Below, piece by piece: positions 34,801-47,774 of a stretch of DNA of 64,000 nt. The stretch lies in assembly GCA_950295325.1 (NCBI GenBank), contig OX485804.1:61162533-61226532 (forward strand), read 5' to 3'. The position numbers were made by a program, and so were the translations under genes. The stretch's first letter is position 1. Every line of letters starts with the position of its first letter. The DNA is from Polytrichum commune (lineage: Eukaryota; Streptophyta; Polytrichopsida; Polytrichales; Polytrichaceae). The notes under the pieces are model-generated. The model saw only the letters and a list, made by a program, of their open reading frames with translations, ran no database searches and was not told where the DNA came from.

Positions 34801-35291
34801 GGGCCACTTCACACACGAGACCGAGGACCCATGACCATTAGAACTTCAAGCATTCTCATTGGTGGATCCAGTCCAAGTTCACTTCACACTACACTTGAGG
34901 GACCAACAGAGTAAGTGAATGCAAGATGGATGTAAAGTCTACATGGATTCCTACATGACATCAAATGGGTCATGTTTCATGGTCATTTGGATTATTTTCA
35001 AAAACCACCTCTTGGAGGTAGGCCTGACACAAAACCGGGAGACCATGACACTCCAAAATCTCACAACCATCGATTTATTATATATTTATCATGTGTGAGA
35101 ACTCCACATGAATATAAATTCATTGAAATAAAATTTGGTTGAGGGCCCGGTCACATATGGCTTCACATTACACCAAAGGGCCCGTGATCACATACATGAT
35201 TTTGGAAGTGTCTTGGGACGGTGTTTGGAAATTTCTTTTAGGATCTCACAATTTCATGGTCATGGCTCTTGGCTTGTGTGCGAAGTGGTCC
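34801..35291 (+). mobile_element. Tourist/Harbinger-like MITE, copy 1
   Basis: The ends GGGCCACTTCACACACGAGA and its inverted partner CGAAGTGGTCC flank 491 bp, with TTA on both sides. A TWA duplication and G-rich terminus fit PIF/Harbinger. The inverted homology extends about 40 bp at each end. The body recurs in the same orientation at 58217-58723. It ends only about 150 bp upstream of the eS26 promoter elements. Confidence 0.85.
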
Positions 35292-35440
35292 TTAGTTAAA
35301 TCCTGGCCCTCTTAACAGATATCGAATCCAGAGACCCACTCAAACTTAGATTCCAAGATCTACAAATATCCGCTCTAAGTAAGGTGAAGTTGAACTACCG
35401 CCCCTGTACATTCTGGATATTCAATCTGTAGATTTCAGAA

Positions 35441-35465
35441 TTAGGGTTTGAGGTTAGGGTTTAGG
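35441..35465 (+). promoter_or_regulatory. Two telo-box motifs upstream of eS26
   Basis: TTAGGGTTT at 35441 and TTAGGGTTTA at 35454 are the reverse of the AAACCCTAA telo-box. This motif is known in plant ribosomal-protein promoters, often near the transcription start, where it supports expression in dividing cells. They lie about 90-115 bp before the ATG. Confidence 0.7.
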
Positions 35466-35554
35466 GCTTTACAGCTTCGGTCTCGCACTTCGGTGTTCCT
35501 CTTTTGCTTCATCGCCATCGCAGCCAAGCACCTGACGCTGCCCTACCCGCAACC

Positions 35555-37592
35555 ATGGTGCGTCCTCGTCCATTTACGTGTTTCAGTACATGGTGTTATT
35601 CCTGTTTTCTAAACCTTTGAAAAATTCTCACTTCAAATTCAATCAAGTGTGCTCTCTCATTCCCTCTTGGCACATTACTCTTGTGCAGCCATGGCTGTAC
35701 TAAGTTTCTCGGCGTTTGCGAGTTTGGGACAATTTTACTGATATTGTTGCACTGTCATCTTGGTTGTGGTTGCAGACAGTTAAGAGGCGCAGTGGAGGCC
35801 GCAACAAGCATGGCCGCGGCCATGTTAACCCCATCCGTTGCTCCAACTGTGGGCGTTGCGTTCCCAAGGTAATGAGAATTTTTTGTGACCTATGAGAGCT
35901 GTCTTCACAAATTCTCTAGCACGTCAGTTTATGTCTGAAAGACATTGTATGCAAAAGTTTAATCAAATCATTCTGCTCCCTGGAGTAAGAACATCATTCT
36001 AGTGCACCAGTATTTTTTTTTAAAATTACACATGCAATGTCCATTCTGTTTGATCAATGTAACTTTCCTTTTGGAAATTATGATCTGTCTCCTGAATTGG
36101 GAGGTGACCTCAATTTCTGAACGTTTTTGTGATAAGTTGGTGAGCCTTGAGCTGAGTACTGGAAGAAACTTTCAAGACCGGCACTGAATCTTTTATTTCG
36201 TGTTGAAGTAATGACGACACCTAATCTTCTGACAAATTTTATCCAGTAATCAAGCAAACATGTGCATAGAAGACTGGAAAGTTGATGAATTTAAGCTTTA
36301 GGGTTATTTTGGTATTTATGTATATATATATGTATATGGAAATCAAGTCTGATTATTAGTGCTGGGATTGGCATGCTATTGCAGGACAAGGCTGTAAAGC
36401 GTTTCCTCGTACGAAATATTGTGGAGCAGGCTGCTGTCCGTGATGTGCAAGAGGCTTGCGTGTATGACGGTATGTTGTGTTTTAGACTTGGTCAGATTCT
36501 ATATAAATGCCTTTGCTCCTATGAGGTCTAGTATATATTCTACGGAAGAAAGAAAATGTATGAAAACTAATACCCAGTCCACTGGACAATTCTTGGTTCC
36601 CTCAGTGCACCTTTCTTAATATTTTTCCCATATAATGTGTGGAAGTCCTTCCTTGAAATTATTGGCAAACTGGTACTCTATTCTGGAAGCTAGCTTGTGG
36701 TTAGATGCATGTGCATGGTGAATATGCACATCTCAGAAGACTGTTTCTTCAGTCATTTATTCTCTGTATAGGATGTGCCTTTGTGCCAATACCAGGTCCT
36801 GCTGAATTTCTCTAGGATATAGTTTTCATCATTTAGTTTATTATCTTACTTCAGAGTGCTATGGGATGGGGTGTGTTGTTTCAAACTTAACAGTCCAGTT
36901 GTGAACTTCTTTGCAGGTTACATCCTCCCAAAGCTGTACGCCAAGATGCAATACTGCATTTCATGTGCCATCCACTCACATGTGGTGCGTGTCCGATCTC
37001 GGGAGGCACGAAGAATCCGTGAACCTCCTCAGAGATTCCGTCGCAAGGTAAGACCACTTTTGATTGAAATATAAAATTTTGAGGTTGTTCTATGCATTTC
37101 TCCTCCATTGAGTGGACTGTCTGCCGTTCTAATCATCTATAACATGCACAGATGTAATGGTCTTTTCCTTCCACTCAAACAAAACGCATAAGAAATCATG
37201 AAGCACATCTATGCTATGTCCTCAATTCTGGAATACATTGGCGTCCACAAATTCAGTACATTGAAACCCATCAGAATTAGAGCTCATGTTTTAGGTTTGG
37301 GTTTTGGTTTGGAATTCTTGGTAGCAAGCAGATATTGTGTCAACATGGCACAAAAGAGATAACTTAGCTTTTCCAGGCAATAGTGCTCAGAAATCCTTGA
37401 TTTCAGGGTCAGGAACTTCTGTCCTAGTTTCCCCAGCAGTAGAGTATTGGAGAAAATAGGTCATATTTTGAGGCGTTTGTGTAGTGTCTCCTCAATAACG
37501 ATCTGGTTGTCATATTTGAGCAGGAGGATGGTCCCCCACGCCCTGCTGGTGCTCCAGGTGCCCGCCCCACTGGTAACCAAGCAAAGCCTTGA
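35555..37592 (+). CDS. RPS26: 40S ribosomal protein eS26
   Basis: The five coding exons are 35555-35557, 35776-35868, 36385-36469, 36917-37047 and 37524-37592, all with GT-AG introns, giving 126 residues. The protein reads [71 protein letters not shown] and a Pro/Gly-rich tail ending NQAKP. The CSNC and CISC pairs are the zinc-binding cysteines of S26. It sits in the small subunit near the mRNA exit site. Exon 1 encodes only the initiator Met, with the donor GTGCGT straight after ATG. Two telo-boxes precede it. Length and sequence are typical of plants; no defect is seen. Confidence 0.96.
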
Positions 37593-39150
37593 ATATCCCA
37601 AGTGTGAGCTCTGTTTCAACTCGGCCTTCAGGGATAATTGAAGAGTACATGTGTTATTCTTTCCTTCTGCACGCTTCTTGAGTGCAATGAGTTAATTTTG
37701 AAACTTGTGATCTACACAGCACCAGGAACATCCTCGTGTCTATTAATTATGCTGTTTTTGGAGCAATGAGTCTTGAGGTATTCAATTCATGGGAGTTGTG
37801 TAATTGTGACTCTCAAGGCCATGTATACCCTACTTTTGGAACAAGCCTATAATCACCCACTTGGTTGTGCTTAACATGTATATGCCATACTTCTCATGCA
37901 TTTTTATTTCACAGAGGTCACATGCGGACAATAACAAACTGGTCAGATTTGCAATTTAATCTTGAATATTGTAGTGGATTGTTAGTTTTCTTAAAAAGAA
38001 CCCCAGGTTAGAAGTTGAGAGGTGGGTACTTCTTGTTTAGCAATGTAAAGTTCATCCAAATCCATTAAATGGGAAGCTCATGTTTTGTGTTCGGGTTTAG
38101 GTTCAGAATTTTATGTGGCATTAGGTAGTGTGCTAACATGGAAAATAGAGATAACCCTAGCACTGCCAGGCAATAGTGCCCACAAATCTTCGATTTTGGT
38201 GACTGGGAAACAATCTTTTGGGGATAATTACTCTTTCATGCTACAAAAAGATGGCACCTTGTGGGATTGCTTCGCCCGGAGCTGTTGGTCTTCTTTTGGT
38301 TGTATGAAAAGGCCATGAGCAGAGCTATCCCACCCAGCAGGAAGACCTGTTACAATTGAAATGTATTTCATATTCACCTACAGTTTATGCATGTGCTAGT
38401 AGTGCATGTACTTTGGCAAGTTCAACAACTAAATTCATCTATCATTTTAGTGTCCTTTGATGGAATATGAAAGGATGTTGTGCATTTTATAAGTATGCCA
38501 AATTGAAAGGACTCTGCAAGTTTAGGGGAATCAACTGATTGCGTAGTTTTAAAATTCCCAAATTATCACCACTAGCATAGAGATTTCGCGACAGGTGTAT
38601 GGTAGTTTTATTCTAGGTATAAAGGCCAAGGATGCATGGCGCTCATGTAAGTTGAAGATGAAAACACAGGTAATTCACTTCATTAGATCCCGGAATTAGA
38701 CCAAGGGACCCCAAAATTAGTGAGCGAGATGAAGTTGTGGATGACTCAACCGTGAGTTGTTGGGGTTTTAAAGTTGTCGGGCTTCTCAAGTTGTTGTGCC
38801 GTGAATTTTAAGCTCTACAACAATAGGGTATGCACTTGGAGGAGTGCCACCAATTGGTGGGGGGATTCATGTCCAAAGCCAGGGGTAACTGGATATGAAT
38901 ATGGTTGTGAAGCTTTGCCTCAATGACTACTTGGCAATGTGGTAATGCACTTTATTTCTAGATAAGAAGGGTATAAAGTACCACATCTTTATTTCCTAGC
39001 TCATAGCTTGCAAGAACTTTACACCTGTAAGTGTGGAAGGACATTGTAAAGGTTTTGAAGTTTATTTTCACGCCATGGAAATATGGCTTGTTTTCCCATG
39101 GTTAGGCCCACCTATCATTCCACAACTACGCAATGAAAAATAGGTGCCAC
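37593..39150. other. Downstream of eS26, partial intron-4 duplication
   Basis: 37593-37850 presumably holds the 3' UTR. 38060-38215 resembles intron 4 of the gene (about 37285-37415), sharing AGCTCATGTTTT, GTCAACATGG / GCTAACATGG and CCAGGCAATAGTGC. No further gene is recognised. Confidence 0.5.
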
Positions 39151-39785
39151 TGTCTGGTGGGCCTATTTTTGACTCTTGCAAGTTCTTGTCATCTGCTTTC
39201 CATCGATTCATCATGCTCCCTTCTGCGGTGGATGCTAAAGAGTAACTCCTATGAACTTGTAGGGGAGGCAGATATGGGCTGGGGAAGCCTCCCAGAACTT
39301 TTTTGAGATTTTCTGAACCCGACTCAAAGCTGTTGTACGTTCCGCCCAACTTCGAAAAAAATATTGCCCATGCATTCTAGAAGGTCACTTGCTCATAAAT
39401 CCCACATTGAGTGCACTTCACCTTCAAGGTCTGAAATCCAATATACATGTGCACTTTCAAACATGTGTCATTGTCTAGTGGGCCTATTTTTGACTCTTGC
39501 AACTTCTTGTCATGTGCTTTCCACCGATTCATCACACTCCATATGGCGGCGGACGTTAACGAGTAACCCTTATGAACTTGTAGGGGGTAGGTAGATATGG
39601 GTTGGGGAAGCGTCCCATAATTTTTTTGAGGTTTTTTGAACCCAACTTAAAACTGTTGTCCTCCCTGCCCAACTTTGAAAAAAACATTGCCCATGCATTC
39701 TTGAAGGTCGTTTGTCCACAAATTCCATATTGAGTGCACTTCACCTTCAAGGTCTAAAATCCAATATATATGTGCACTTTCAATT
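39151..39785. repeat. Tandem duplication, period about 321 bp
   Basis: TGTCTGGTGGGCCTATTTTT at 39151 recurs as TGTCTAGTGGGCCTATTTTT at 39472. The copies continue through GACTCTTGCAA, TGAACTTGTAGGG and AAGGTCTGAAATCCAATATA and are only moderately diverged. It is non-coding as far as I can tell. Confidence 0.85.
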
Positions 39786-40068
39786 AGTAAATAAACAAGT
39801 GATTGGGATTTCATTCTGAAAGTGAAACCATCAATAAGGCATGAAATTAACTTGGAGGTCAAAAGCATAACAAAATCCTGATTTTGAGATGCCAAATGAG
39901 TACTTTAGTGTCCGCCCCATTCGGCATCCTTGCTCCTACGAATGCAAGTATGGGCACACGCAATGGGCAAGAGTGCAGAAGACACGTGTTAAAGTATGTG
40001 GCTAGAATTTCTCCCTTTGCTTAAAGAGACTTTGGAGGCTCCGTTGCTCCTTGCTTCATATTGAGAAC

Positions 40069-40455
40069 TCAGCAGATAGTTCTCTGAACTTTATTTCCAA
40101 CCCAAGTGGTTTCATTAATTTTTAGAAACGTTGGAGTTGATAAGAGTAGTCTGGTTTTGACAACACATGCTTCAAAGGGCACTGGATCAGGGCTCAGGGA
40201 GTAACACATGAAACGGTCGAGTTTGACAAATAACCGGTTGAAGTTTGAGACTTCAGGAGGATTATGGATCATCTTAGAGGAATCTATACAAGAATATACC
40301 TCAAATGAATGAAAGCAAAAACCGAAAGATGATGTCAACATGTAACCAGCTGGATTTAGAATCACTAGGATCTTGACCAACTCTACATGCCCAAATAACT
40401 TCCAGGGCACTGTATTGGATGTGTTCTTAGATCCTTGTAAGACAATGCAGTTCAA
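40069..40455 (-). other. 128-codon open frame, unrecognised
   Basis: The frame is longer than its surroundings and contains VKLDRFMCYSLSPDPVPFEA and STPTFLKINETTWVG. I recognise no domain, no signal and no splice context. It may be a chance frame or a gene fragment. Confidence 0.2.
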
Positions 40456-42600
40456 CTGTTAGGCTACCTGGTGACTGAGGCAAAATCTTACAACTAGAAT
40501 GAACCTGATCACAGTATAACATTCTTCAGCCCATGTCTAGTAACGTTTGGTGTGGCCTGACCCATAGATTAACATTTTAGGATCAAGCTATACGTAGTCC
40601 GCATCTTGCAGGGACTTTCAGTTTGAATTTAACGCTACATGGGGAAGTTGCGACCGGGCATGTGAGACATATGATTTATGAAGGCCAGTGTTTTTGTTTG
40701 ATCTGATGGCTCTGACAATTCAGAAATCGTGATTCATAGAAAACCAGTGAATGATTGCTTCACTTGGAGGAATGTTCTGAAATAAGTTATTACAGGGTGA
40801 AGCATAACTTTGACTTTAAATTTCCATGAATGGAGGTACATCCTGAATATGAAAATTTATGATTATATTTAGGGGATTGGTAAATCGATCATACACTGGT
40901 TAAAACGACTACATAGATGCATCTAGAAGTGTTGGTCAAGTTTATTAGTTTTGACCCAATTGTTGATATCCTGCTCCTTTGCATGTGTGCTATGAAAAAT
41001 CAAATTTTAATAAGTCGCATGACCATGCAACTCATCTTTGTGGTCATTTTTACAAGCTACGTAGTTGGTTGAACACTCCCCTATATTTAATTGTTGTTGT
41101 TGGACATCGTTGTATCTTCCACTTCCACTTTGGCACAATAGGTCATGCTCAATATATTTTCAAGCCCATACATAAAATATGAAGTCAAGGAATGACCTAG
41201 GATACACTAGGTCTACACCAAACTACCTCTTCCCGATCAGGTCCCCATTGGGAATCTATAGGGTATTGTAATTTCGATCAAGCTGGGATTGATTTTGGTT
41301 ATTTCTTTTCATGAGTGGTTAAAATAGGGTTTCTTGTTTCACGGCTTGGGCTTTTGTGCATAGCAGGACATGATTGCACGTTGTCATGTTAATTAGTGCA
41401 TGAGTTAGTGAGAATGTTGACGTTTTCATAACTAATCAAATGCATATATTTCTAGAAAGCCGAGGTCTGTAGGTCACAATCTAGACCCTAGGAAGGTATT
41501 TATTTTCATTTCTACGAAAGTTTTTAACATATGCTTACAATCCAAAAAAAACTCCAAAAGAGTGTTTAGAACTTAAAAGTCTTTTAGGCTCAACTCCAAA
41601 ATTCCAAATAGTTGTGGGTGCTATAGAGAGGAAGAAGGATTGCATGCAATTTCTAGGGTTAAAGACAAAAGCTAACAATCCAGTGACAATGGAAGAATTT
41701 TTTGATGATGATCAACAACAATGCACACCTTTCCAGCTAACTTGTACACCAATAGTTCTTGGATTCTAAGTCTTCTATTTCGGTTATGGTGTCACCAAGA
41801 ATTGATATTGCCATGACACATGTCCCTGGTTTTGAATGCTAAATTGAGGAGGACTTCGTCTCAAAATGAGCGGTTATGATAGACGCTCTAGACATTGGTA
41901 ATGTGTTCAGGCCAACTCTTGGCTTAAAAAATTCACAGTATTTTCAATTCAAGGAACAAAGTTACCGAAAAATTTACAATCCTCCTAATTATTAACTTCG
42001 AACATGAGAAAAATTTGCACCACCTTTTACTTCTCCAAATTCGACGTAGAATCTCTTCAGTCATGGGCAACTCTACCTTATCTATTCCAAGGCTAGCTAT
42101 GCTCCAAGGTGTTGCATTTTAATGTTTATGACATTTGTCATGTGTTGTGCCTACGACCTCCATGTCTTCCACAATAATCTCCCAAGATAGAACCCACTAC
42201 AAAAACCCTGGTGATCCGTGCTTGCATTCCAACCTTGACATACATATAAGTATCTTAATTCATTCCTTGGCATTCGCTAGTTGGTCTTCTGTCTCAATCC
42301 AAAAAAATTACAAAAAGAAGAAATTCAAACAAAAAGTTTCAACAAGCAAACCTGCAGGTACTCACTGATGCTTGTAAGCTGTAAATACCTCGTCTGCAAG
42401 TGGAGCGTGTTGCAAAGTGAGAACTTCTCAGCATTGCTTGTACAAACACAAAAGCATTCATGTGTCAAGCATAAGCCTAAGCATACAAACATACAAACTA
42501 TTACTGTTCTTACGTATGATGTATATGTGAAAGGGAGATCAATCAGATGAACTTTTTTTACGACACTAGCAAATCTGAATCGAAGCCGTAGTCACTTTCA
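40456..42600. other. Intergenic, nothing recognised
   Basis: AT-rich DNA with short frames only. No repeat ends or domains were identified. Confidence 0.4.
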
Positions 42601-42850
42601 TAATTTTCGGGGCTCATATGGACATTTAATCCACCATCGAAGTGGGGATCCTCATGTTCATTAAATGGTCATACAAGTCCCCTCAATTATGTTGAATATT
42701 AAACCTAGAATGGTTAACATGTTTTGAGGATGTAGTCCAATCTCTTTTGAACACATTTCTTCTTGGTGTTTGTACCTAGATCTATATTTAACAACACATC
42801 ACTCAAATATAGGTGTCCAAATTATTGTTGTGTTGGAAATAGACACAACT
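42601..42850 (+). repeat. Dispersed repeat family R1, copy 3
   Basis: It contains GGTCATACAAGTCCCCTCAA, TAGTCCAATCTCTTTTGAAC and CACTCAAATATAGGTGTCC. It aligns with 3480-3695 in reverse and 50330-50560 in direct orientation. Confidence 0.65.
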
Positions 42851-44603
42851 ACCTTACATTAGAACTCAAGCTGAAAACTCAAACTCACAACATAACATTA
42901 CTAAGCATTATGTCCTCTCACCCAATCTAAATATAAGAGATGCCATATTCCATGAAGACCTTGCTGCAACAGTGAGGCTAAAACTATCATTTAATTTGAG
43001 AATCACAACATGTTTATTCTTGGCATGCAGATATTCAACAAGAATTATTCCTTTGCCTAGGGTAAGTGGCAAGTGGAGCTAGAGAATACTACACACTTCA
43101 TGAAGTTTTGTAAATCCTTGGATTTGACAAGCCTTCATTCAAAGCTCATTCAACTATTACATGTTTGACCAGCTCTTTATTGGTTTCGACTCGATTTGAG
43201 CAGACGTAACTTGACCGTGAGATAAGAAAGGAGCATTGCACTACAAGGAAAGTGGTCCTCTTTGGCATGTGGCCCATGACATGAAAAACTTTCATGTTGG
43301 AGTTTTGAGCTCCGCGCTTGAGTTTTGAGCTCCGTGACATATTTCTTGCATGTGTGGGAGTTATGTCACTTTCATGTCATGCAAAAAGTCCATGAAGAAA
43401 TGTTCTATCTTTATTTAGTTTTATAAATCTTCTAGGTAGATCTAGACTTAGATGTGAGCCACCTTCTTCATTAATTATTAAGGTAAGAGAGAGGCAATTA
43501 CCGCATACAAGTGTATCTTTCATTCATCCAACAATAAAGCATTGTAATAATAGATCGTAAATAATAAATTCTATATATTTCATAATACATATTTCATAAT
43601 ATATTATAAATATTAAATTAACAATAACATACCATAAATAGTAAATAAGATGCTTTAAAAAAGAAAAAGAAAAAGAAATTAAATAATAATAATAGAAAGT
43701 AAATAGTAAATGATATACTATAAAAGTAAATAATAATAGCATACCGTAAATATTAGACAATAAATATTAGGTAGTATGATTTTCAATTAATTAATTATAT
43801 ATATAAAGTTAAATTAAATTACCTCTGAACTTTACCCATAATCATAATGTACTGTTGCAGTAAAAATTACTTGCTAAAATCACGACATGGTTCTGACATC
43901 CCCTTTGTGTTAGATAATAGGACTGTTCCAGGATGACAACATGTCCACAGTGGCTGCAACCTTCATGCCACATGTCTTGGTTGCAGAAAAGTGTTGATTT
44001 TACTGTCCTTGTGGTCTGGAAAAGGACCCCCTTCCTAGTACAGTAGTGTTGGTATTAAACAAATAGAGAATTCGTGACAAGTTAAAGTACACTTGAATTT
44101 GTATTGGCATCTTTGTTGGGGACCTTTGAAATAGAAGCTCGAACTTTTGACATTCCTAAGTGATCATCAGGAGGGCAAATGATAACGCGTTGAGCTTCAA
44201 TCCATACCCGGAGCTCTAAAGAAATGACACAGACCTCATCATAGTCATTCCACAAGAAGGCTCCAGCAAGGTCTCATCTGACGCAAGTTTAACATCACTA
44301 AAGTTCTATGCTTTCGAATGGAAAGTGTGCCGTGCACTGTGAGTGAACAACATCATTAAGAAGCTCCCCACCACTGAGAGAAGGCTCCTTTGTTCAAGCT
44401 TTCACACTTGGAGCTCTCAACGTCTGCAAAGTTACCAGACCTTAAATGGACACTCTTAGTTCTGCATCAAATTCTCGTAAGTTGCAAAACATGCAATTAG
44501 TGCGAGATGATTGCCAATTCCATGAGTTTTGTCTGCAACCATTCCCCTCATAACTTTTAGAGTTCAAATGACTAATATCTTATTCGTTATCAAAATGCAG
44601 ACT
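42851..44603. other. Intergenic, very AT-rich in part
   Basis: 43530-43810 is almost pure A/T and low in complexity. A GAGCTCCG(C/T)G..GAGTTTT duplication is seen near 43305-43335. There is no gene. Confidence 0.4.
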
Positions 44604-45088
44604 CCCTGGGTACAAAACTCCCATATATATACGCAAGGGGCATCGGCATTAAAACGGTTAAGAGGATGGTTTTGTAAATATCATATCAAATTATAAAAAA
44701 ACTTAAAGGACCGTAAAGTTGGGTGAAGATCAAATTAAATAGAATGAGATGCAGAAAATGTTGGGTTGCATATCTTTTTCTTTTTTATTTAAAAAAATCC
44801 ACAAAGTGTGTAAAGAATTGAAACACCTATTTTTTTAAACCTATGCCTATGCATAATTTCAAAAGATCCACACAAGTAGTTGCCTCCAATTAAAATTAAA
44901 ACTCATTGGCAATGTTTTATTTGTAAAAAATATATTTTATTATTATTAAATAGCCCAAAAATTTGGGTAGTTTGGCCTATGGTACATGTATTAAAAAAAC
45001 TCATGTAATTAATTTTTAATAAAATTATGTGAAATATTCATTTCCTATATAAAATTGCATTTTTGGATTCCTTGTTAATGGCCTTATC

Positions 45089-45641
45089 CCGGGTACGCAA
45101 CTCCCATATTATACGCAGGGGGCATCGTACTTGAAACGGCTTAGAGGACGGCTTTTGTAAAAATTATATCAAATTATATCAAATTAAAATGATCAAAAAG
45201 TTGGGTGAAGACCAAATTAAATAAAATGAGATGAAATATTTTTTGAGTAAAGACTAAATAAATAAAATGAGATGAAAAAAAAGTTGGGTTGCATATTTAT
45301 TAAGCCTCCCATTAAAATTATAAGCCATGAATAGTTGCCTCCCATTAAAATTATAATTCATTCACAATGTTAAATTTTTATTGAAAAATCCAAAAAGTTG
45401 GGTAGTTTGACCTATGGTACCACCGTACCTGTATTAAAAAATCATATAATTAGGTTTTTAATGCAATTATATGCTTCAAAATATATTCATTTCCTATATA
45501 TAATTACATTTTTGGATTCCTTGTTAGAAGGGCTACAAGGGTTTCCTACATTAAAACAAATTGTATCACTCAATATTGGACTAAAATGCATTATAAGTGA
45601 TTATAATCAGGACCATATAATACGGGAGTTGCGTACCCGGG
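45089..45641 (+). mobile_element. Inner Mutator-like MITE, 9-bp TSD
   Basis: The ends CCGGGTACGCAACTCCCATA and TACGGGAGTTGCGTACCCGG are inverted repeats. GGCCTTATC is present on both sides (45080-45088 and 45642-45650). A 9-bp duplication is the hallmark of Mutator-like elements. It is the same family as the outer element and 32350-32940, and non-coding. Confidence 0.8.
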
Positions 45642-45892
45642 GGCCTTATCAACTAAAATGAGCCAATTGGGCCATTATGAGACAATCCGTACCATCATAA
45701 TTGATGAGATCTTCCATATTATAATTGATTATTTGTATGGTTTTATAAACATGTGTGGGTGTATTGGAATGATTGAGTTGTATTTTAAGAACCCTCAACG
45801 GGTATTCTCTCGTACCAATTAGCAATCATTATGTTCCCATCATGTTCCCTACATTAAATTGAGTGGACCAATTGGCTAATTTTAGTTGATAA
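45642..45892. mobile_element. Small TIR element in the nest
   Basis: The left end GGCCTTATCAACTAAAATGA and the right end TTTTAGTTGATAAGACC are inverted repeats of about 32 bp, around about 250 bp of non-coding DNA. Flanking TTGTTAAT / ATGTTAGA may be a degraded 8-bp duplication. The inner Mutator-like MITE landed at its left end and duplicated its first nine bases. Confidence 0.6.
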
Positions 45893-46014
45893 GACCATGT
45901 TAGAAGTACTACAAGAGTTTCCTACATTAAAACAAAGCGATTATACTAAAATGCATTATAAGTGATTATAATCAAGGCCATATAATACGGGAGTTGCGTA
46001 TCCGAGGCGGACTC

Positions 46015-46195
46015 TCATGGAGATTATATGGTCATGTAGGTGGCCCCCAATTATGTTGACTATTGAACATAGAATGCTTAACATATTTTTGAACACGTAC
46101 TCCAATCTCTCTTCAACACATTTTCTTTGGAGTGTTTGTTCTTACATCCACACTCAACCGTGACACCACTTGAATACAATTGACTGATTGCAAAA
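46015..46195 (+). repeat. Dispersed repeat family R1, copy 4
   Basis: It contains CCCAATTATGTTGACTATTG, ACTCCAATCTCTCTTCAAC and CACACTCAACCGTGACACCA, aligned with the other R1 copies. Confidence 0.6.
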
Positions 46196-47774
46196 AGCGA
46201 ACATGAACGGCCCAATTAGCTTTAGTTTATAAAGGCGGCCTCACTTATAGTCACCTATTGTTGTTGCTGATGCACTGGTGACTCACTAGAACTCTCTTCT
46301 CTTGTTTTCCTTTGCACATGATAATGTGTGCTGTGTCATTATGGTGGGGGCTATACCTATGCATGTGTTACCATTCAGGTTTTAATTCTCTGCAATCTAC
46401 TTCCTACACACTAACCTCTCCAATGCTGATCCAAACAAGTTTAGTTTTACACAACAGAACTTGTGTTGCATTAGCAAATCTACGATGTCGCATCTGATTT
46501 AGCTATGGTTATTGGATAGCATAATTTGGTCATGGTTTTCAAAACTGCATGTTTCTTGATTCCTTAACTAAAAACACAAGTCTTTCCAATTGTTTTGTTA
46601 TTGATCGTAGAGAACTTAGTAAAATTTGAAGACATAGTCCAATATGTTTTTGAATATTGCGTGTCTTTATGGTGTTTGTTCTTTGATCCTCACCTAACCA
46701 CACACCAATCAAATATAGCAGGGTCCATTGAAGAAAAGTGGATGAATAACACCCGGATACTTTAGAAATCCATCCTCATGCTCTTTGTAAGCTATGCAAC
46801 ATTACTAAAGAATTTGTGACGTTAATCACGTGTATCCTACATTGAAAGCCACCCAACTGATGTTGTTTTGTAGGCATGCTAATATTTAGAGTGCATCACT
46901 CATCATAGCCAATCGTTCATCCAAGAACAAAAGTATTATCGAAACTCTTCATCGCAATGGATCATCCATGGAGACACGATATCATCCATAATTCTCAAAT
47001 TTTGTGCATGAGTTGATCCATTATACTCCCCTCTCGCTGGCTGTCAAGTCCATAAACACTCAAAGAGTAGTTGCTGATCATATATTCACAAATGAAAGAC
47101 TTACTCCTGATAATCACACGTCGACCGCATTTGATATTTGCTCACTAATCAGCTCGGCTAATCTTTGCAAGGCGGCTTATACTCGATCGTGAAGGAATTG
47201 CAGCATAGAGTATCCGATGGTTGGTATAGATTACATTGCATGCATTACAAGGAGCGGCAAATAGCACTGCTCATGGATCACTATGTTAACAAGCTTGACA
47301 TGATCTTGAGGCCTGTAAATGACAGACAACTTCTAAGGAAGCAGTGAGGATGGCGCGACTGCTATATATATATATCTACGTTGTCGACACGCCAACAAAT
47401 ATTAAATGTCGTGCATTTTGGGAAACTTGTTCTTGTCGATCTTCTTTTCTGCTTTCTTGTAGCCTTCTAATCAAAGTGTAGCTGGATGTCGACATTGAGC
47501 AAACGTGGTGGTAAGGAAAACTGTCCATGATCTTTAGAAACGTTAGCTCGTTTTTTGACAAGCACCTTCGAGAGATTGGGAAGAAAAATGGTGCACTGCT
47601 CTTCCATTCAAGCTCTCCCAAGACGCCGATCATCTTTGTGGAAGATATTTGCGGCAGACTCAACCTCAAAGTCACATAGAATGCAGTGAGATTTGCCAAC
47701 TACAGAGTTCTCTTCAACTCAGCTGGGCGCCACATACTTCAGTATAATTGCTGAGCAGATTTCGGGCTGATGAT
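46196..47774. other. Intergenic before gulonolactone oxidase
   Basis: 46615-46725 is a further partial R1 copy (blocks CATAGTCCAATATGTTTTTG and ACACACCAATCAAATATA). A TA-rich stretch (TATATATATATATC) lies at 47361-47377, about 400 bp before the first ATG, and could be a TATA region; this is speculative. No other gene is recognised. Confidence 0.4.

Larger units (their letters stand above)
44604..46003 (+). mobile_element. Outer Mutator-like MITE with nested insertions
   Basis: The left end is CCCTGGGTACAAAACTCCC, preceded by GCAGACTC. The right end is GGGAGTTGCGTATCCGAGG, followed by CGGACTC, so an 8-9 bp imperfect target duplication is likely. The interior homology is broken at about 45080 and resumes at about 45893 (GTTAGAAGTACTACAAGAG). 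The interruption consists of the two elements listed next. Confidence 0.65.

Noticed and set aside
36002-36619. Open frames in eS26 introns 2 and 3
   Set aside because: They lie in introns or run over the exon in the wrong frame, with no conserved protein.
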